From the NCBI GenBank assembly GCA_927405585.1, contig CAKMJS010000107.1, positions 1-42,831 on the forward strand: a DNA stretch of 42,831 nucleotides, given 5' to 3'. Of the stretch, positions 10,152 through 18,351 are shown piece after piece (within the stretch, counting starts at the first letter, position 1; each line of letters starts with the position of its first letter). Made by a program: the position numbers and the translations under genes. Below the pieces are notes generated by a model that was not told where the DNA came from, did no database searches, and saw only the letters and a list, made by a program, of their open reading frames with translations. The DNA comes from an uncultured Desulfosporosinus sp. (GTDB taxonomy: Bacteria > Bacillota > Desulfitobacteriia > Desulfitobacteriales > Desulfitobacteriaceae).

Positions 10152-10246
10152 TGTGGATAACTCTGTGGATAAGATCAAAATAGATCGGATTTTAAGGTGG
10201 ATAAGCCTAAAATATCAGGGGATAAACGAATAAAGCCTGTGGACAA
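10152..10246 (+). promoter_or_regulatory. Run of five DnaA-box-like sites
   Basis: TGTGGATAA (10152-10160 and 10164-10172) are exact DnaA boxes. GGTGGATAA (10196-10204), AGGGGATAA (10217-10225) and TGTGGACAA (10238-10246) are one or two changes away. All point the same way, and the spacings 12, 32, 21 and 21 keep most on one helical face. A DnaA-binding cluster away from the origin is the likely meaning. Confidence 0.6.
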
Positions 10247-10287
10247 GTGGTTAATAACCTTCGCTGAAATACGACAATTTAATCCTT

Positions 10288-10325
10288 AAAACCTAAGAGG
10301 AAGTACCCTTTAGGTTTTTATTTTA
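10288..10325 (+). terminator. Terminator-like hairpin after DnaA-box run
   Basis: AAAACCTAA (10288-10296) pairs with TTAGGTTTT (10310-10318), followed by T-rich sequence. No gene on the plus strand ends nearby, so it may end a short untranslated RNA or insulate pncB. Confidence 0.6.
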
Positions 10326-10386
10326 TGCAAAAAGCAGGATATCAAGGTCGAAAGGTCGAATTTCTCACGCATGATTTGCATTAAGA

Positions 10387-10400
10387 TATAGAAAACTATA
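10387..10400. promoter_or_regulatory. Small palindrome upstream of pncB
   Basis: TATAG (10387-10391), AAAA, CTATA (10396-10400). It is 80 bases before the pncB start and could be an operator for a NAD-salvage repressor (NrtR/NiaR type), but short AT-rich palindromes arise by chance. Confidence 0.25.
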
Positions 10401-10479
10401 GATTAGATAGCAGTGAACATTTTCAGCAAAAGCAGAAATTTGAATCAACGAATTTTGGAGTGAGAGTGGCGAGGTAACA

Positions 10480-11952
10480 ATGAAAAATCTAACAATGTTA
10501 ACAGATCTCTATCAATTAACTATGATGCAGGGTTATTTAATGAACGGATATCGTGATAAGGAAGCGGTATTTGATGTTTTCTTTCGAAACCTTCCGTTTA
10601 AAGGTGGCTATGTACTAGCAGCAGGCCTGGAACAAGTTGTGGAATATATTGAAAATCTCAGCTTTGGAGAAGAGGATCTGGCGTATTTGAGAACCCTAAA
10701 CCTCTTCACTGAGGATTTTATCGAGGAACTGCGTACCTTTCGTTTTACCGGGGACATTGATGCGATTCCTGAAGGGACGCCTGTTTTCCCCTTCGAACCT
10801 CTGATCCGGGTTAAAGGACGCATTATGGAAACACAGCTCTTAGAGACTGCGATTTTAAACTTAGTTAATTTTGAGAGTTTGATTGCTACCAAAGCGTCAC
10901 GGGTTGTGACAGCAGCACACGGGGGGCCTGTGATGGAATTCGGCTTGCGCAGAGCACAGGGGCCGGATGCTGGAGTGCTAGGAGCAAGGGCAGCCTTTAT
11001 CGGGGGGTGCCGATCTACCTCAAATATTCTAGCTGGTAAACGATTCGGTATACCCGTTTCTGGAACCCAGGCGCACAGTTGGATTCAGTGTTTCCCCTCG
11101 GAGTTGGAGGCGTTTCGAGCTTATGCTCGAGCTTTCCCGGATAAATGCTTGTTGCTTGTGGATACGTATAATGTTCTAGCTTCCGGGGTCCCCAATGCCA
11201 TTAAGGTTGGACTCGAACTGGAGGCTAAAGGTCACCATTTCCAAGGGATCCGTTTAGATAGCGGAGATCTAACCTATTTGTCGAAGGCAGCTCGACGCAT
11301 GCTCGATGAAGCGGGTCTTAAGAGTGCAATTATCGTCGCGTCCAATGATTTAGACGAGGAAACTATTTTTGCCATTAAGGCCCAAGGGGCAGCGATCAAT
11401 GCCTGGGGAGTCGGCACGAGTCTCATTACTTCTAAAGACAGCCCATCGTTGGGTGGGGTTTACAAACTAGCTGCAGAAGGAGAGCGGGATGTCTTTCATC
11501 CTCGCTTGAAAGTCTCTGAGAATATATCCAAGATCACAAATCCGGGCATTAAAAAAGTAGTGCGCTTTTACGATCGAGCGGGCAAAGCGATGGCAGATCT
11601 TATTGCTTTAGAAAATGAAGTGTTCGAAGAAGGCAAACCCTTGACGATCTTTGATCCGATTCAGACGTGGAAAAGAAAAACCTTAAAGAATTTCCGGACC
11701 AGAGAACTCTTAATTCCTATTTTTAGAGGGGGAAAAAGGGTTTATGACCTACCTAAGCTCAAAGACGTTCAGTCCTATGCTAAAACGGAATTGGACACTT
11801 TTTGGGATGAAGTTAAACGCTTGACAAATCCGCACAGCTACATAGTGGATTTATCGACCGATCTCTTTGAACTGAAACAGCAATTACTCTTAACTATTCA
11901 TCAAGACATTAAATCAAATAATCAGCAGGGGGTAGAGCAAGATGTGGACTGA
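10480..11952 (+). CDS. pncB: Nicotinate phosphoribosyltransferase
   Basis: 490-residue enzyme that makes nicotinate mononucleotide from nicotinate and PRPP, the entry step of NAD salvage. MLTDLYQLTMMQGYL at the N-terminus, FGLRRAQGPDAG, SGTQAHSW (the His region that is phosphorylated in the family) and GIRLDSGDLTYLS (phosphate binding) identify it. The length fits the long Gram-positive form with a C-terminal extension. ATG at 10480 has GAGG nine bases upstream. The last codons overlap the nadE start by 11 bases, so the pair is translationally coupled and works in one pathway. Confidence 0.95.
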   Translation: MKNLTMLTDLYQLTMMQGYLMNGYRDKEAVFDVFFRNLPFKGGYVLAAGLEQVVEYIENLSFGEEDLAYLRTLNLFTEDFIEELRTFRFTGDIDAIPEGTPVFPFEPLIRVKGRIMETQLLETAILNLVNFESLIATKASRVVTAAHGGPVMEFGLRRAQGPDAGVLGARAAFIGGCRSTSNILAGKRFGIPVSGTQAHSWIQCFPSELEAFRAYARAFPDKCLLLVDTYNVLASGVPNAIKVGLELEAKGHHFQGIRLDSGDLTYLSKAARRMLDEAGLKSAIIVASNDLDEETIFAIKAQGAAINAWGVGTSLITSKDSPSLGGVYKLAAEGERDVFHPRLKVSENISKITNPGIKKVVRFYDRAGKAMADLIALENEVFEEGKPLTIFDPIQTWKRKTLKNFRTRELLIPIFRGGKRVYDLPKLKDVQSYAKTELDTFWDEVKRLTNPHSYIVDLSTDLFELKQQLLLTIHQDIKSNNQQGVEQDVD

Positions 11953-12715
11953 TAAAGAAATAGCAGGTCGAATGACTCAGGCGGTGGATTGGTTGCGTGA
12001 ACGGGTGACAGAGGCCAAGGCACAAGGGGTCGTGGTTGGAATTTCGGGAGGGGTTGACTCCGCAGTGGTCGCAGGGCTTTGTAGTCGAGCATTTCCCGAG
12101 AATAGTATCGGAGTGATTATGCCCAGTCAGTCTGATCCTGAAGACAAAGAGGATGCCTTGTGGATCGCAGAGGGCTTTGAAATGAGAACGATCGAAGTGA
12201 ACTTGAGTGGTGTGCATACGCAAATCATGGGACAAGTTAAGAAAGGATTGGAAACTCAAGGCTGTCGGCTTGAGGGAGAAAAATTGAGCCAGGGAAATTT
12301 GAAGGCCCGCTTGCGAATGTCCACACTGTATGCCTTGGCAAATGCCATGAATTATTTGGTGGTGGGGACTGATAATGCTCCTGAGAGTTATACAGGGTAT
12401 TTCACAAAATATGGGGACGGTGGGGTCGATATCTTGCCGATTAGCTCGCTCACCAAAGCAGAAGTGCGCGCTTGGGCGAGGATGCTGGGACTTCCCATGA
12501 GAATAGCTACCCGAGTACCTACTGCAGGGCTCTGGCCGGGGCAGACGGATGAATCCGAACTGGGTTTAACCTACGATAAAATTGATCGTTATTTACTGGG
12601 AGAAGAGGTCTCGCCAGAGGTACAAGAACGCATTGAAACGCTCCATCGTCAAAGTGAACACAAACGCCAGCTTCCTCCATGTCTGGAACTGCCGAAACTA
12701 AAGGGGTTAGACTAA
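11942..12715 (+). CDS. nadE: NAD synthetase, ammonia-dependent type
   Basis: 257-residue enzyme that amidates deamido-NAD to NAD. The PP-loop GISGGVDSAVVAGL lies at residues 33-46, and NLKARLRMSTLYALAN, GTDNAPESYTGYFTKYGDGG and LTKAEVRAWARMLGLP are conserved NadE blocks. There is no glutaminase (nitrilase) domain, so free ammonia is the expected nitrogen donor. ATG at 11942 lies within the end of pncB, with GGGGGTAGAG upstream. Together with pncB it converts nicotinate to NAD, apart from the NadD step, which is not encoded here. Confidence 0.95.
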   Translation: MWTDKEIAGRMTQAVDWLRERVTEAKAQGVVVGISGGVDSAVVAGLCSRAFPENSIGVIMPSQSDPEDKEDALWIAEGFEMRTIEVNLSGVHTQIMGQVKKGLETQGCRLEGEKLSQGNLKARLRMSTLYALANAMNYLVVGTDNAPESYTGYFTKYGDGGVDILPISSLTKAEVRAWARMLGLPMRIATRVPTAGLWPGQTDESELGLTYDKIDRYLLGEEVSPEVQERIETLHRQSEHKRQLPPCLELPKLKGLD

Positions 12716-12716
12716 C

Positions 12717-13316
12717 GTGCGTATTGGAATAGATATTGACGGTGTTGTTTCGGATAGTTACCCATTTTGGTTAACGGAATTGAATCGACATTTTGGCAAG
12801 AATGTAACCGAGATTGACGATTATGAAATGCACACGGTTTTTGATGTATCGAGAGAGGCGATGAACGACTACTTTGTCTGTAATGCGGAACGCTTGCTAA
12901 TGGCTCCCCTACCAATCACCGGTGCCAAGGAAGGGATTGAAGCCCTTCTCAAGCAGGGTCATGAAATAATTTATGTGACGGCTCGCACACCTGAAGAGCG
13001 GGATGTCACAGTGCGCTGGCTCACGAGGTGTGGAATTCCACATGAGCATGAACGCGTTCTCTTCGCGGGCTTTAGCAGCAAATTAGAGTTAGTCAAGCTT
13101 TGGGGAATCGAGGTTTTTATTGAAGATTATCAAGTGAATGCCAAATTGATTGCTGAAAGTGGCGTACCCGTATTTCTACTGAACGCCACGTACAATCAAG
13201 AGGAGCTCCCAGAGGGTATAACACGCTGTCACAGCTGGGCTGAAATTCTAGAAGGCATCGAGGCTCTTAATCATAAGTATCATAATGACAAAAAAGGGTT
13301 AGCCATTAATGAATAA
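12717..13316 (+). CDS. HAD-superfamily 5'(3')-deoxyribonucleotidase-like protein
   Basis: 199-residue cytosolic HAD phosphatase of the 5'-nucleotidase type C kind. The catalytic DxD is in RIGIDIDGVVSD (Asp6 nucleophile, Asp8), YVTARTPEER carries the motif II Thr, and VFIEDYQVNA supplies the motif IV acidic pair. GTG at 12717 lies one base after the nadE stop and is probably the third gene of the NAD operon. A role in nucleotide or NMN-type phosphate removal would fit, but the true substrate cannot be read from the sequence. Its stop codon lies inside the terminator stem. Confidence 0.8.
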   Translation: MRIGIDIDGVVSDSYPFWLTELNRHFGKNVTEIDDYEMHTVFDVSREAMNDYFVCNAERLLMAPLPITGAKEGIEALLKQGHEIIYVTARTPEERDVTVRWLTRCGIPHEHERVLFAGFSSKLELVKLWGIEVFIEDYQVNAKLIAESGVPVFLLNATYNQEELPEGITRCHSWAEILEGIEALNHKYHNDKKGLAINE

Positions 13317-13329
13317 TGGCTAACCCTTT
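13293..13329. terminator. Bidirectional terminator between nucleotidase gene and murC
   Basis: Perfect 16-base stem AAAGGGTTAGCCATTA (13293-13308) / TAATGGCTAACCCTTT (13314-13329) with a five-base loop and A/T runs on both sides. It serves the two convergent units. Confidence 0.9.
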
Positions 13330-13343
13330 GATTTCGGTGTAAT

Positions 13344-14714
13344 TCAACTGACGATTCCTAATCCCACTTTGTAAATATCCCCTGCCCCTAAAGTCAGAAC
13401 GAGATCTTCTGGTGCGAGTGTATCCGTTAGATAAACCCCTATGTCGTCCAACGGCCCAATGTAGCGTGCTTTAATTCCTTGCTCCTGGATCAACTCGGCT
13501 AAATTTGAAGCGGACACGGTGTAATGTTCAAGTTCTCGGGCCGAAGCGAAGATGTCAGCGATAACCACTTCGTCCGCCCCCTGAAAAGCTCGTGAGAATT
13601 CATGGAGGAGCTTTTCTGTGCGACTAAAGGTATGAGGCTGGAAAATGGCCCGGATACGACGATTTGGGAAGGAGAGGCGAGCTCCTTCGAGCGTCGTGCG
13701 GATTTCTGTCGGATGATGTGCATAGTCATCGACGATCATTGCACCATTTTGGTTACTCCCGATATGTTCAAAGCGGCGTTTTGTACCATTAAACAAGCTC
13801 AGATTGAATAAGATGACGTCAATGGGTATGCCGATTTCATGGCATAAGGCAATAGTTGCCAAGGCATTAATAATGTTATGTCTCCCTGCGACATGGAGAT
13901 TAAGATCCCCTGCATATTGTCCTTTTAGCATGATTTTCATCGAGCTTCGCTCGTCTTGGAAGATAATCTCTGTGGCACGAACATCGGCGGACTCAGAGAG
14001 CCCAAAGGTCGTAATTGGCGCGTCGGAGACGAGGGATTTCCGATTGGGGTCTTCCTCCCAAACGTAGATATGACCGTGAGCTGGCACTTTTTTGGCAAGT
14101 TCAGAGAACGCCAAAATAACATCATCGAGGTCAGTGAAATAATCTGGGTGGTCAAATTCTATGTTCGTAATAACTAAGTGTTCTGGAGAGTAATTGAGAA
14201 AATGGCGTCGATATTCACAAGACTCAGCTAAGAAAAATTCCCCTTGTCCAGAATGCGCATTTCCGCCAATGCTCGGGACATCACTCCCGACAACAATGGT
14301 TGGATCTAATCCGGCATGGAGCATTACAAGTCCCATCATGGCGGTTGTCGTGGTTTTACCGTGGGTACCGGTGACGGAGATTCCGCGCTTTTTGGAAAGT
14401 AAGCGTCCTAGATATTGGGGATACGTCAGGATTTCGATATTAAGCTCCCTAGCCCGAGCAATTTCTGGATGTAAATGAGTATAGGCTGCAGAGGTGACCA
14501 CCAAATTTGCAGTCTCTACATTTTTAGGGGAAAAACCCAAAACGGGAATATGGGCACGTTCCAAGACACTGTCTGTATAAAAACACTCTTCTACATCAGA
14601 CCCTGTAACGGTCGCACCTTCAATTTGAGTGCTTATTTGGGCTAAAGCGCTCATCCCAGTTCCTTTTATGCCAACGAAATGAATATGTAATGCCAAAGCT
14701 ATCGTCCCTTCCAT
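13344..14714 (-). CDS. murC: UDP-N-acetylmuramate--L-alanine ligase
   Basis: Mur ligase that adds L-Ala to UDP-MurNAc in cytoplasmic peptidoglycan synthesis, 456 residues from the ATG at 14714. HFVGIKGTGMSALAQ is the N-terminal Rossmann loop, SVTGTHGKTTTTAMMG the ATP P-loop, ITNIEFDHPDYF the central metal region and DDYAHHPTEIRTTLEG the C-terminal domain mark. A TTG at 14696 (giving MALHIHFVG) has GGAAGGG close upstream, matches the usual short MurC N-terminus better, and fits a -10 TATAAT at 14732-14737, so the first six residues are doubtful. It follows the hydrogenase genes on the same strand but appears to have its own promoter. Confidence 0.93.
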   Translation of the reverse strand: MEGTIALALHIHFVGIKGTGMSALAQISTQIEGATVTGSDVEECFYTDSVLERAHIPVLGFSPKNVETANLVVTSAAYTHLHPEIARARELNIEILTYPQYLGRLLSKKRGISVTGTHGKTTTTAMMGLVMLHAGLDPTIVVGSDVPSIGGNAHSGQGEFFLAESCEYRRHFLNYSPEHLVITNIEFDHPDYFTDLDDVILAFSELAKKVPAHGHIYVWEEDPNRKSLVSDAPITTFGLSESADVRATEIIFQDERSSMKIMLKGQYAGDLNLHVAGRHNIINALATIALCHEIGIPIDVILFNLSLFNGTKRRFEHIGSNQNGAMIVDDYAHHPTEIRTTLEGARLSFPNRRIRAIFQPHTFSRTEKLLHEFSRAFQGADEVVIADIFASARELEHYTVSASNLAELIQEQGIKARYIGPLDDIGVYLTDTLAPEDLVLTLGAGDIYKVGLGIVS

Positions 14715-14731
14715 GTATAACTCTACCCCTC

Positions 14732-14737
14732 ATTATA
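14732..14737 (-). promoter_or_regulatory. Candidate murC -10 box
   Basis: TATAAT on the minus strand in the gap between the cytochrome gene and murC. No good -35 is seen 16-18 bases upstream, so this is a partial match only. Confidence 0.4.
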
Positions 14738-14792
14738 CCCAAACTGGAACCAAAAAGTATCATTATTTTCTAAGGAAATTATTAACTAAGGA

Positions 14793-15446
14793 TTAGGGGG
14801 GTGGTTTTCTTTCATAACCAGTGACCATTGCCTGAAGACGACTGATGTCTTCAGTGAGACTCAAATAAATGTGCAGCGGTATTGTCGCCAAAAAATAAAT
14901 GGTAACGGCAAACTTTATCCAGCGGAGAACTTGAAAACCTCCGACCATGTGCCAAACCCAAAGTAGATGCTTCCCTTGCCAATAAGAGGCAAGTCCCAAG
15001 AGACTGGCCACTAGAAAAAGCAGGAACCACGAGAAATACATTAACACTTGCCCGCTATTATACTTCCTATTGGGAGGAGGAGAAGGACGAAGGAAGAAAT
15101 AATACCCGAGCAATTTGGGAAAATGCTTGAGATCCTCGATTTTTGGTATCAACGAATTATCTCGTCGGAGAATGGCATCGGTTATTCTTAGGGCCACAAA
15201 GCCCATGGCAAACCAGCTAGATGCCAAATGAACAATGAACACCTTTCCAAAGTTTAAGACTAAAAAATTTGGAGGTTGATGTAATATTAGGCCTGTTAGG
15301 ATAATCCCAGTCAGGCTGACGGTGAACCCCCAGTGAAAGATCCTTACCCAGATGGAATGGGATAATACTATCTCATTCTGAAGGGATGCCTGGGTGAGTT
15401 GTTTTAGGACAGGCCTTCTCAGTTTAACAGCTTGCTTCATAGACAT
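14793..15446 (-). CDS. Hydrogenase b-type cytochrome subunit
   Basis: 217-residue integral membrane di-haem cytochrome b of the HyaC/HydC type, which passes electrons from the hydrogenase small subunit to the quinone pool. Four hydrophobic segments are visible at about 36-55, 72-92, 132-152 and 180-198, with His residues placed as haem ligands (IFHWGF, VHLASSW, WHMVGG, IPLHIYL). It begins with a 28-residue cytosolic tail, and AAGGT lies six bases before the ATG. It is the third gene of the hydrogenase operon, 115 bases after the large subunit, with a stem-loop between them. Confidence 0.85.
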   Translation of the reverse strand: MSMKQAVKLRRPVLKQLTQASLQNEIVLSHSIWVRIFHWGFTVSLTGIILTGLILHQPPNFLVLNFGKVFIVHLASSWFAMGFVALRITDAILRRDNSLIPKIEDLKHFPKLLGYYFFLRPSPPPNRKYNSGQVLMYFSWFLLFLVASLLGLASYWQGKHLLWVWHMVGGFQVLRWIKFAVTIYFLATIPLHIYLSLTEDISRLQAMVTGYERKPPP

Positions 15447-15468
15447 GGTACCTTGCCCCCATATAGTT

Positions 15469-15506
15469 ACGTATTAGGCCCTACTTTTAAGGGGGTCCTA
15501 ATACGT
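15469..15506 (-). other. Stem-loop between hydrogenase large subunit and cytochrome b
   Basis: ACGTATTAGG (15469-15478) pairs perfectly with CCTAATACGT (15497-15506), and inner CCCT/AGGGG extends the stem. There is no U-run, so it is more likely an RNA-processing or stability element than a full terminator. Confidence 0.6.
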
Positions 15507-15561
15507 GGCATATTAATTATTATGAACCTAGTCTAATTATAGTTGAACCATAGAATTCGGA

Positions 15562-16965
15562 TCAAACTTGAATTCTTAGAGCCAATACCTTCTCACCGTC
15601 AATTATATGGACACTGCAAGAAAAGCAGGGATCAAAGGAGCGAATAACTCTACCCGCCTCCTTGAGGTCTTCAGATTGGATTTTTAAGCCGAGTAGGGAG
15701 GACTCACCAACACTGCGGGTGCCTCGTTCATCGCGAGCACCAAAGTTTACTGCAGACGGTGTTACGATTTGATAGTGTTTGACTCGCCCGTCTTTTATCG
15801 CGACCCAATGCCCTAAGCTTCCGCGCATGGATTCGTGAAGACCGACACCTACTCCAGAATCTTGTTCCTTCTTTCCATTGTAAGTTTCTGCCCCAGGTTC
15901 AAGACGATTGAGCCATATTAAGGCCGTTTTGGCGATCTTTTTGGTTTCAAGTGCGCGTGCCCAGATCCGAGCAAGGGCACCATGACCGATGACCTCTTCT
16001 TTGTTAATGATGGCACGTGCTAAAGGGCCCACTTCTACGGGTTGACCACGATAGCGAGGAGACTTGACCCAGGTGTAGCCTTTGGGCTGATTGAAGTCAG
16101 GGACCGTATCCTCTTCCATAGGATGGAGAGGACCGTGGGGTTTATACCAAGCATTAGTGACATCTTCTGTGACGTGTTTTTCATCGTAGGATTCTCGCTT
16201 TCCTTGTAGGATTACGCCTTGGGGAAAAAGCGTGCTTCCCTCCGGACTGAGAAACCCCCCAACTGATACATAATTTCCGACGCCTTTTCCAAGGTCAACG
16301 TATTCGGGATAGCGTTTCATTATCAGAGCTAAATCAGGCAGCAGAACATTGTCTATAAAGCTCGTGATCTCCATCATATACCCACGATAACGATTCACCC
16401 TATCGGCATCAACTTCCATACTGGCACCACCAGGAACAAGCCCATGACCATGAGGTGCCTTGCCGCCGAAAACAGCAAAGGCAGCATGGGCGGCGCGAGA
16501 TACTTCAAAGGATTGGAAATAGTGTTCAGTCATTGTGGTATTTTCTTTACTGGATAGACGCAAGTCTGATTCTGAATGGGGAATAAATGGAGCGATATCT
16601 GGGCCGCGGAAATAATCTGGCAGGGTATACAGGTAAAAGTGACGAAGATGGTTCTGGATAAAATCTCCGGCTAGAATCAGATTACGTATTAACACCCCAT
16701 TGGGGGGGACGTGCATCCCTAATGCCTGCTCCACAGCGAGTGCTGCAGTAATAGCATGCGCTGAAGAACATATACCACAGATGCGTTGGGTGTAATAAGG
16801 CATATCCATGGCGGAGCGACCAATAAGAATTTGTTCGAACCCTCGATAGAGCGTATCCGAAATAAAGGCGTCTTTAATTTCCCCGTCATCGAGCCAAGCC
16901 TCTAATAACATTGGATTGTGAATTCGGGACACTGGAAAGATGGTTTTCTTCTCCAGAATGGTCAC
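15562..16965 (-). CDS. NiFe hydrogenase large (catalytic) subunit
   Basis: 467-residue subunit carrying the NiFe(CN)2CO site. The four Ni ligands are present in RICGICSSAH (Cys63, Cys66) and DPCFSCSVH (Cys447, Cys450). After His453 a 14-residue tail remains, which a maturation protease would remove; no such protease is encoded nearby. The N-terminal motif, usually RIEGH with a proton-relay Glu, reads RIHNP here. The GTG at 16965 starts inside its own ribosome site (GAGGAG), so an in-frame ATT or CTG two or three codons later may be used; the protein should begin near TIFPVSRIHNP. It starts nine bases after the small-subunit stop and would be co-exported with it. Confidence 0.94.
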   Translation of the reverse strand: MTILEKKTIFPVSRIHNPMLLEAWLDDGEIKDAFISDTLYRGFEQILIGRSAMDMPYYTQRICGICSSAHAITAALAVEQALGMHVPPNGVLIRNLILAGDFIQNHLRHFYLYTLPDYFRGPDIAPFIPHSESDLRLSSKENTTMTEHYFQSFEVSRAAHAAFAVFGGKAPHGHGLVPGGASMEVDADRVNRYRGYMMEITSFIDNVLLPDLALIMKRYPEYVDLGKGVGNYVSVGGFLSPEGSTLFPQGVILQGKRESYDEKHVTEDVTNAWYKPHGPLHPMEEDTVPDFNQPKGYTWVKSPRYRGQPVEVGPLARAIINKEEVIGHGALARIWARALETKKIAKTALIWLNRLEPGAETYNGKKEQDSGVGVGLHESMRGSLGHWVAIKDGRVKHYQIVTPSAVNFGARDERGTRSVGESSLLGLKIQSEDLKEAGRVIRSFDPCFSCSVHIIDGEKVLALRIQV

Positions 16966-16973
16966 TCCTCGTT

Positions 16974-18092
16974 TTAAATTTTCTTTAGCCTATACTGATG
17001 GAAGGTTTTCACTTTTTTAACGGTAGGTTGATGCTTGCCCTTAAGGGAAGTCTTAAGTAAATTCTTATGGATTCGGCCTTTATAGAGAGACGTCACAGCA
17101 TGACCGATAATGGCTACTGAGGTTAAGCCTAATACCCCCAGTCCGATTGAATCCGTGGTAACTTTGGTTCCTCCAGGGAAGGGGATGTCGGGTGAATGAG
17201 CAGTAAACGGCGACATCAAATCCGGATAACCTGGTTCGGTACACCCTATACACGGCGTATTACAGCCGATCGGCCAATTGAATCGGTCATTCCAACGGCG
17301 AATTGGGCAGTCGGCATAGGTGACCGGTCCTTTACACCCGACCCGATACAGGCATTCCTTCTGGCCGATTTCTGTGGCAAAAATCCCTTGGTCATAAAAG
17401 CGCCTGCGTGGACAACGGTTATGGACGGTTTCTTTATAAAAGAGTTTAGGGCGTCCAAATTTTTCAAGCTCAGGTTCACCGTATAAGGCTAAGTGGAGTA
17501 AAGTCCCCATAATCCAATCTGGGTGGGCAGGGCATCCAGAGACGTTGATGACTCTTCGCTCGGGAAGAATGTTCTGTACTCCCGTTGATTGGCTTGGGTT
17601 AGGATAACCTGCAGCCGGTCCTCCGTAGGTAGCACAGCTCCCAATAGCAACCACGTATTTTGCCTTTAGTCCCATGTGGCGAACCATCTCCAGCCCGGTA
17701 ATTAACTTGCCGTTCTTAAAACCTACATGGTTGTAATGACCGCCGTCACGTTGGATCATGGAGCCCTGGACGATGAGGATATATTCATGGGGCATTTTTT
17801 CATAGGTTTCCTCAAGAACTCGAATAGCAACATCTCCTTGCGCCTGCAGCATGGTCCAATCGTAGCGCCAATCCAGGATATCAGTGAGGATATCTGAAAA
17901 GGTTGGCGTCCAGATATTATTTAGGGAGATAGTATCGCCTGTACAAGTGCCTGTCTCAATCATTACCACGGGAAGTTTATTAACCTCACCAGCTGCTACC
18001 GCCTGTGCCAAAGGAGGAGTGATAAGTTGATAAAAATTACCCAGAATAGCCCCTTCAACGACTAATTTCAAGAAGTCCCGTCGGCTTAGCAT
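16974..18092 (-). CDS. NiFe hydrogenase small (iron-sulfur) subunit, Tat-exported
   Basis: 372-residue electron-transfer subunit. The Tat signal SRRDFLKLV lies at residues 3-11, and a C-terminal membrane anchor at about 316-338 (IGLGVLGLTSVAIIGHAV) shows it sits on the outer face of the membrane. Cluster ligands visible are Cys50, Cys153 and Cys187 (proximal), His224, Cys227, Cys247 and Cys253 (distal), and Cys262, Cys281 and Cys284 (medial), with an extra Cys277. The second proximal Cys of the normal CxxC is Asp53 (CTGD). AAGGGGGG lies before the ATG. It is the first gene of a respiratory uptake-type operon, but its exact subgroup is not settled. Confidence 0.94.
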   Translation of the reverse strand: MLSRRDFLKLVVEGAILGNFYQLITPPLAQAVAAGEVNKLPVVMIETGTCTGDTISLNNIWTPTFSDILTDILDWRYDWTMLQAQGDVAIRVLEETYEKMPHEYILIVQGSMIQRDGGHYNHVGFKNGKLITGLEMVRHMGLKAKYVVAIGSCATYGGPAAGYPNPSQSTGVQNILPERRVINVSGCPAHPDWIMGTLLHLALYGEPELEKFGRPKLFYKETVHNRCPRRRFYDQGIFATEIGQKECLYRVGCKGPVTYADCPIRRWNDRFNWPIGCNTPCIGCTEPGYPDLMSPFTAHSPDIPFPGGTKVTTDSIGLGVLGLTSVAIIGHAVTSLYKGRIHKNLLKTSLKGKHQPTVKKVKTFHQYRLKKI

Positions 18093-18175
18093 GTAACTCC
18101 CCCCTTGCTAGGGTATTATTTCCAGAAAGGCAAAGATAAACACCAAGAATTCCGTTATATTTACAAAAAATTAAT

Positions 18176-18204
18176 TTGACGAAAAGACAAAAATGGAGTA
18201 AGAT
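18176..18204 (+). promoter_or_regulatory. tRNA-Thr promoter
   Basis: TTGACG (18176-18181), 17 bases, TAAGAT (18199-18204), 18 bases before the mature tRNA 5' end. Confidence 0.75.
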
Positions 18205-18222
18205 TACTAACGTCCATGAAAT

Positions 18223-18297
18223 GCCGATGTGGCTCAGAGGTAGAGCAGCTCACTCGTAATGAGCAGGTCGTCGGTTCGATTCCGACCATCGGCTCCA
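18223..18297 (+). tRNA. tRNA-Thr(CGU)
   Basis: 75 bases with an encoded CCA. The acceptor stem is GCCGATG/CATCGGC, the D stem GCTC/GAGC, the anticodon stem GCTCA/TGAGC with loop CTCGTAA (anticodon CGT, reading ACG) and the T stem GTCGG/CCGAC with TTCGATT. All stems pair fully. Its 3' end is repeated at 38099-38114. Confidence 0.97.
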
Positions 18298-18303
18298 TAG
18301 GAA
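18288..18303 (+). repeat. Direct repeat at tRNA-Thr 3' end, candidate attL
   Basis: ATCGGCTCCATAGGAA covers the last ten bases of the tRNA plus six bases downstream. It is identical to 38099-38114, in the same orientation, 19.8 kb away. This is the arrangement left by tRNA-targeted integration. Confidence 0.55.
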
Positions 18304-18310
18304 ACTTAGA

Positions 18311-18336
18311 CCCTGCAAGTGATTGCGGGGTTTTTG
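18311..18336 (+). terminator. Terminator after tRNA-Thr
   Basis: CCCTGCAA (18311-18318) / TTGCGGGG (18323-18330), four-base loop, one G-T pair, then TTTTT. Confidence 0.85.
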
Positions 18337-18351
18337 CTTTATGTTGATTAG

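Noticed and set aside
10152-10246. Chromosomal origin of replication
   Set aside because: DnaA boxes are present, but there is no dnaA/dnaN neighbourhood and no clear AT-rich unwinding element beside them.
10321-10479. NAD-type riboswitch before pncB
   Set aside because: No conserved paired structure typical of a riboswitch could be made out; only a short palindrome is visible.
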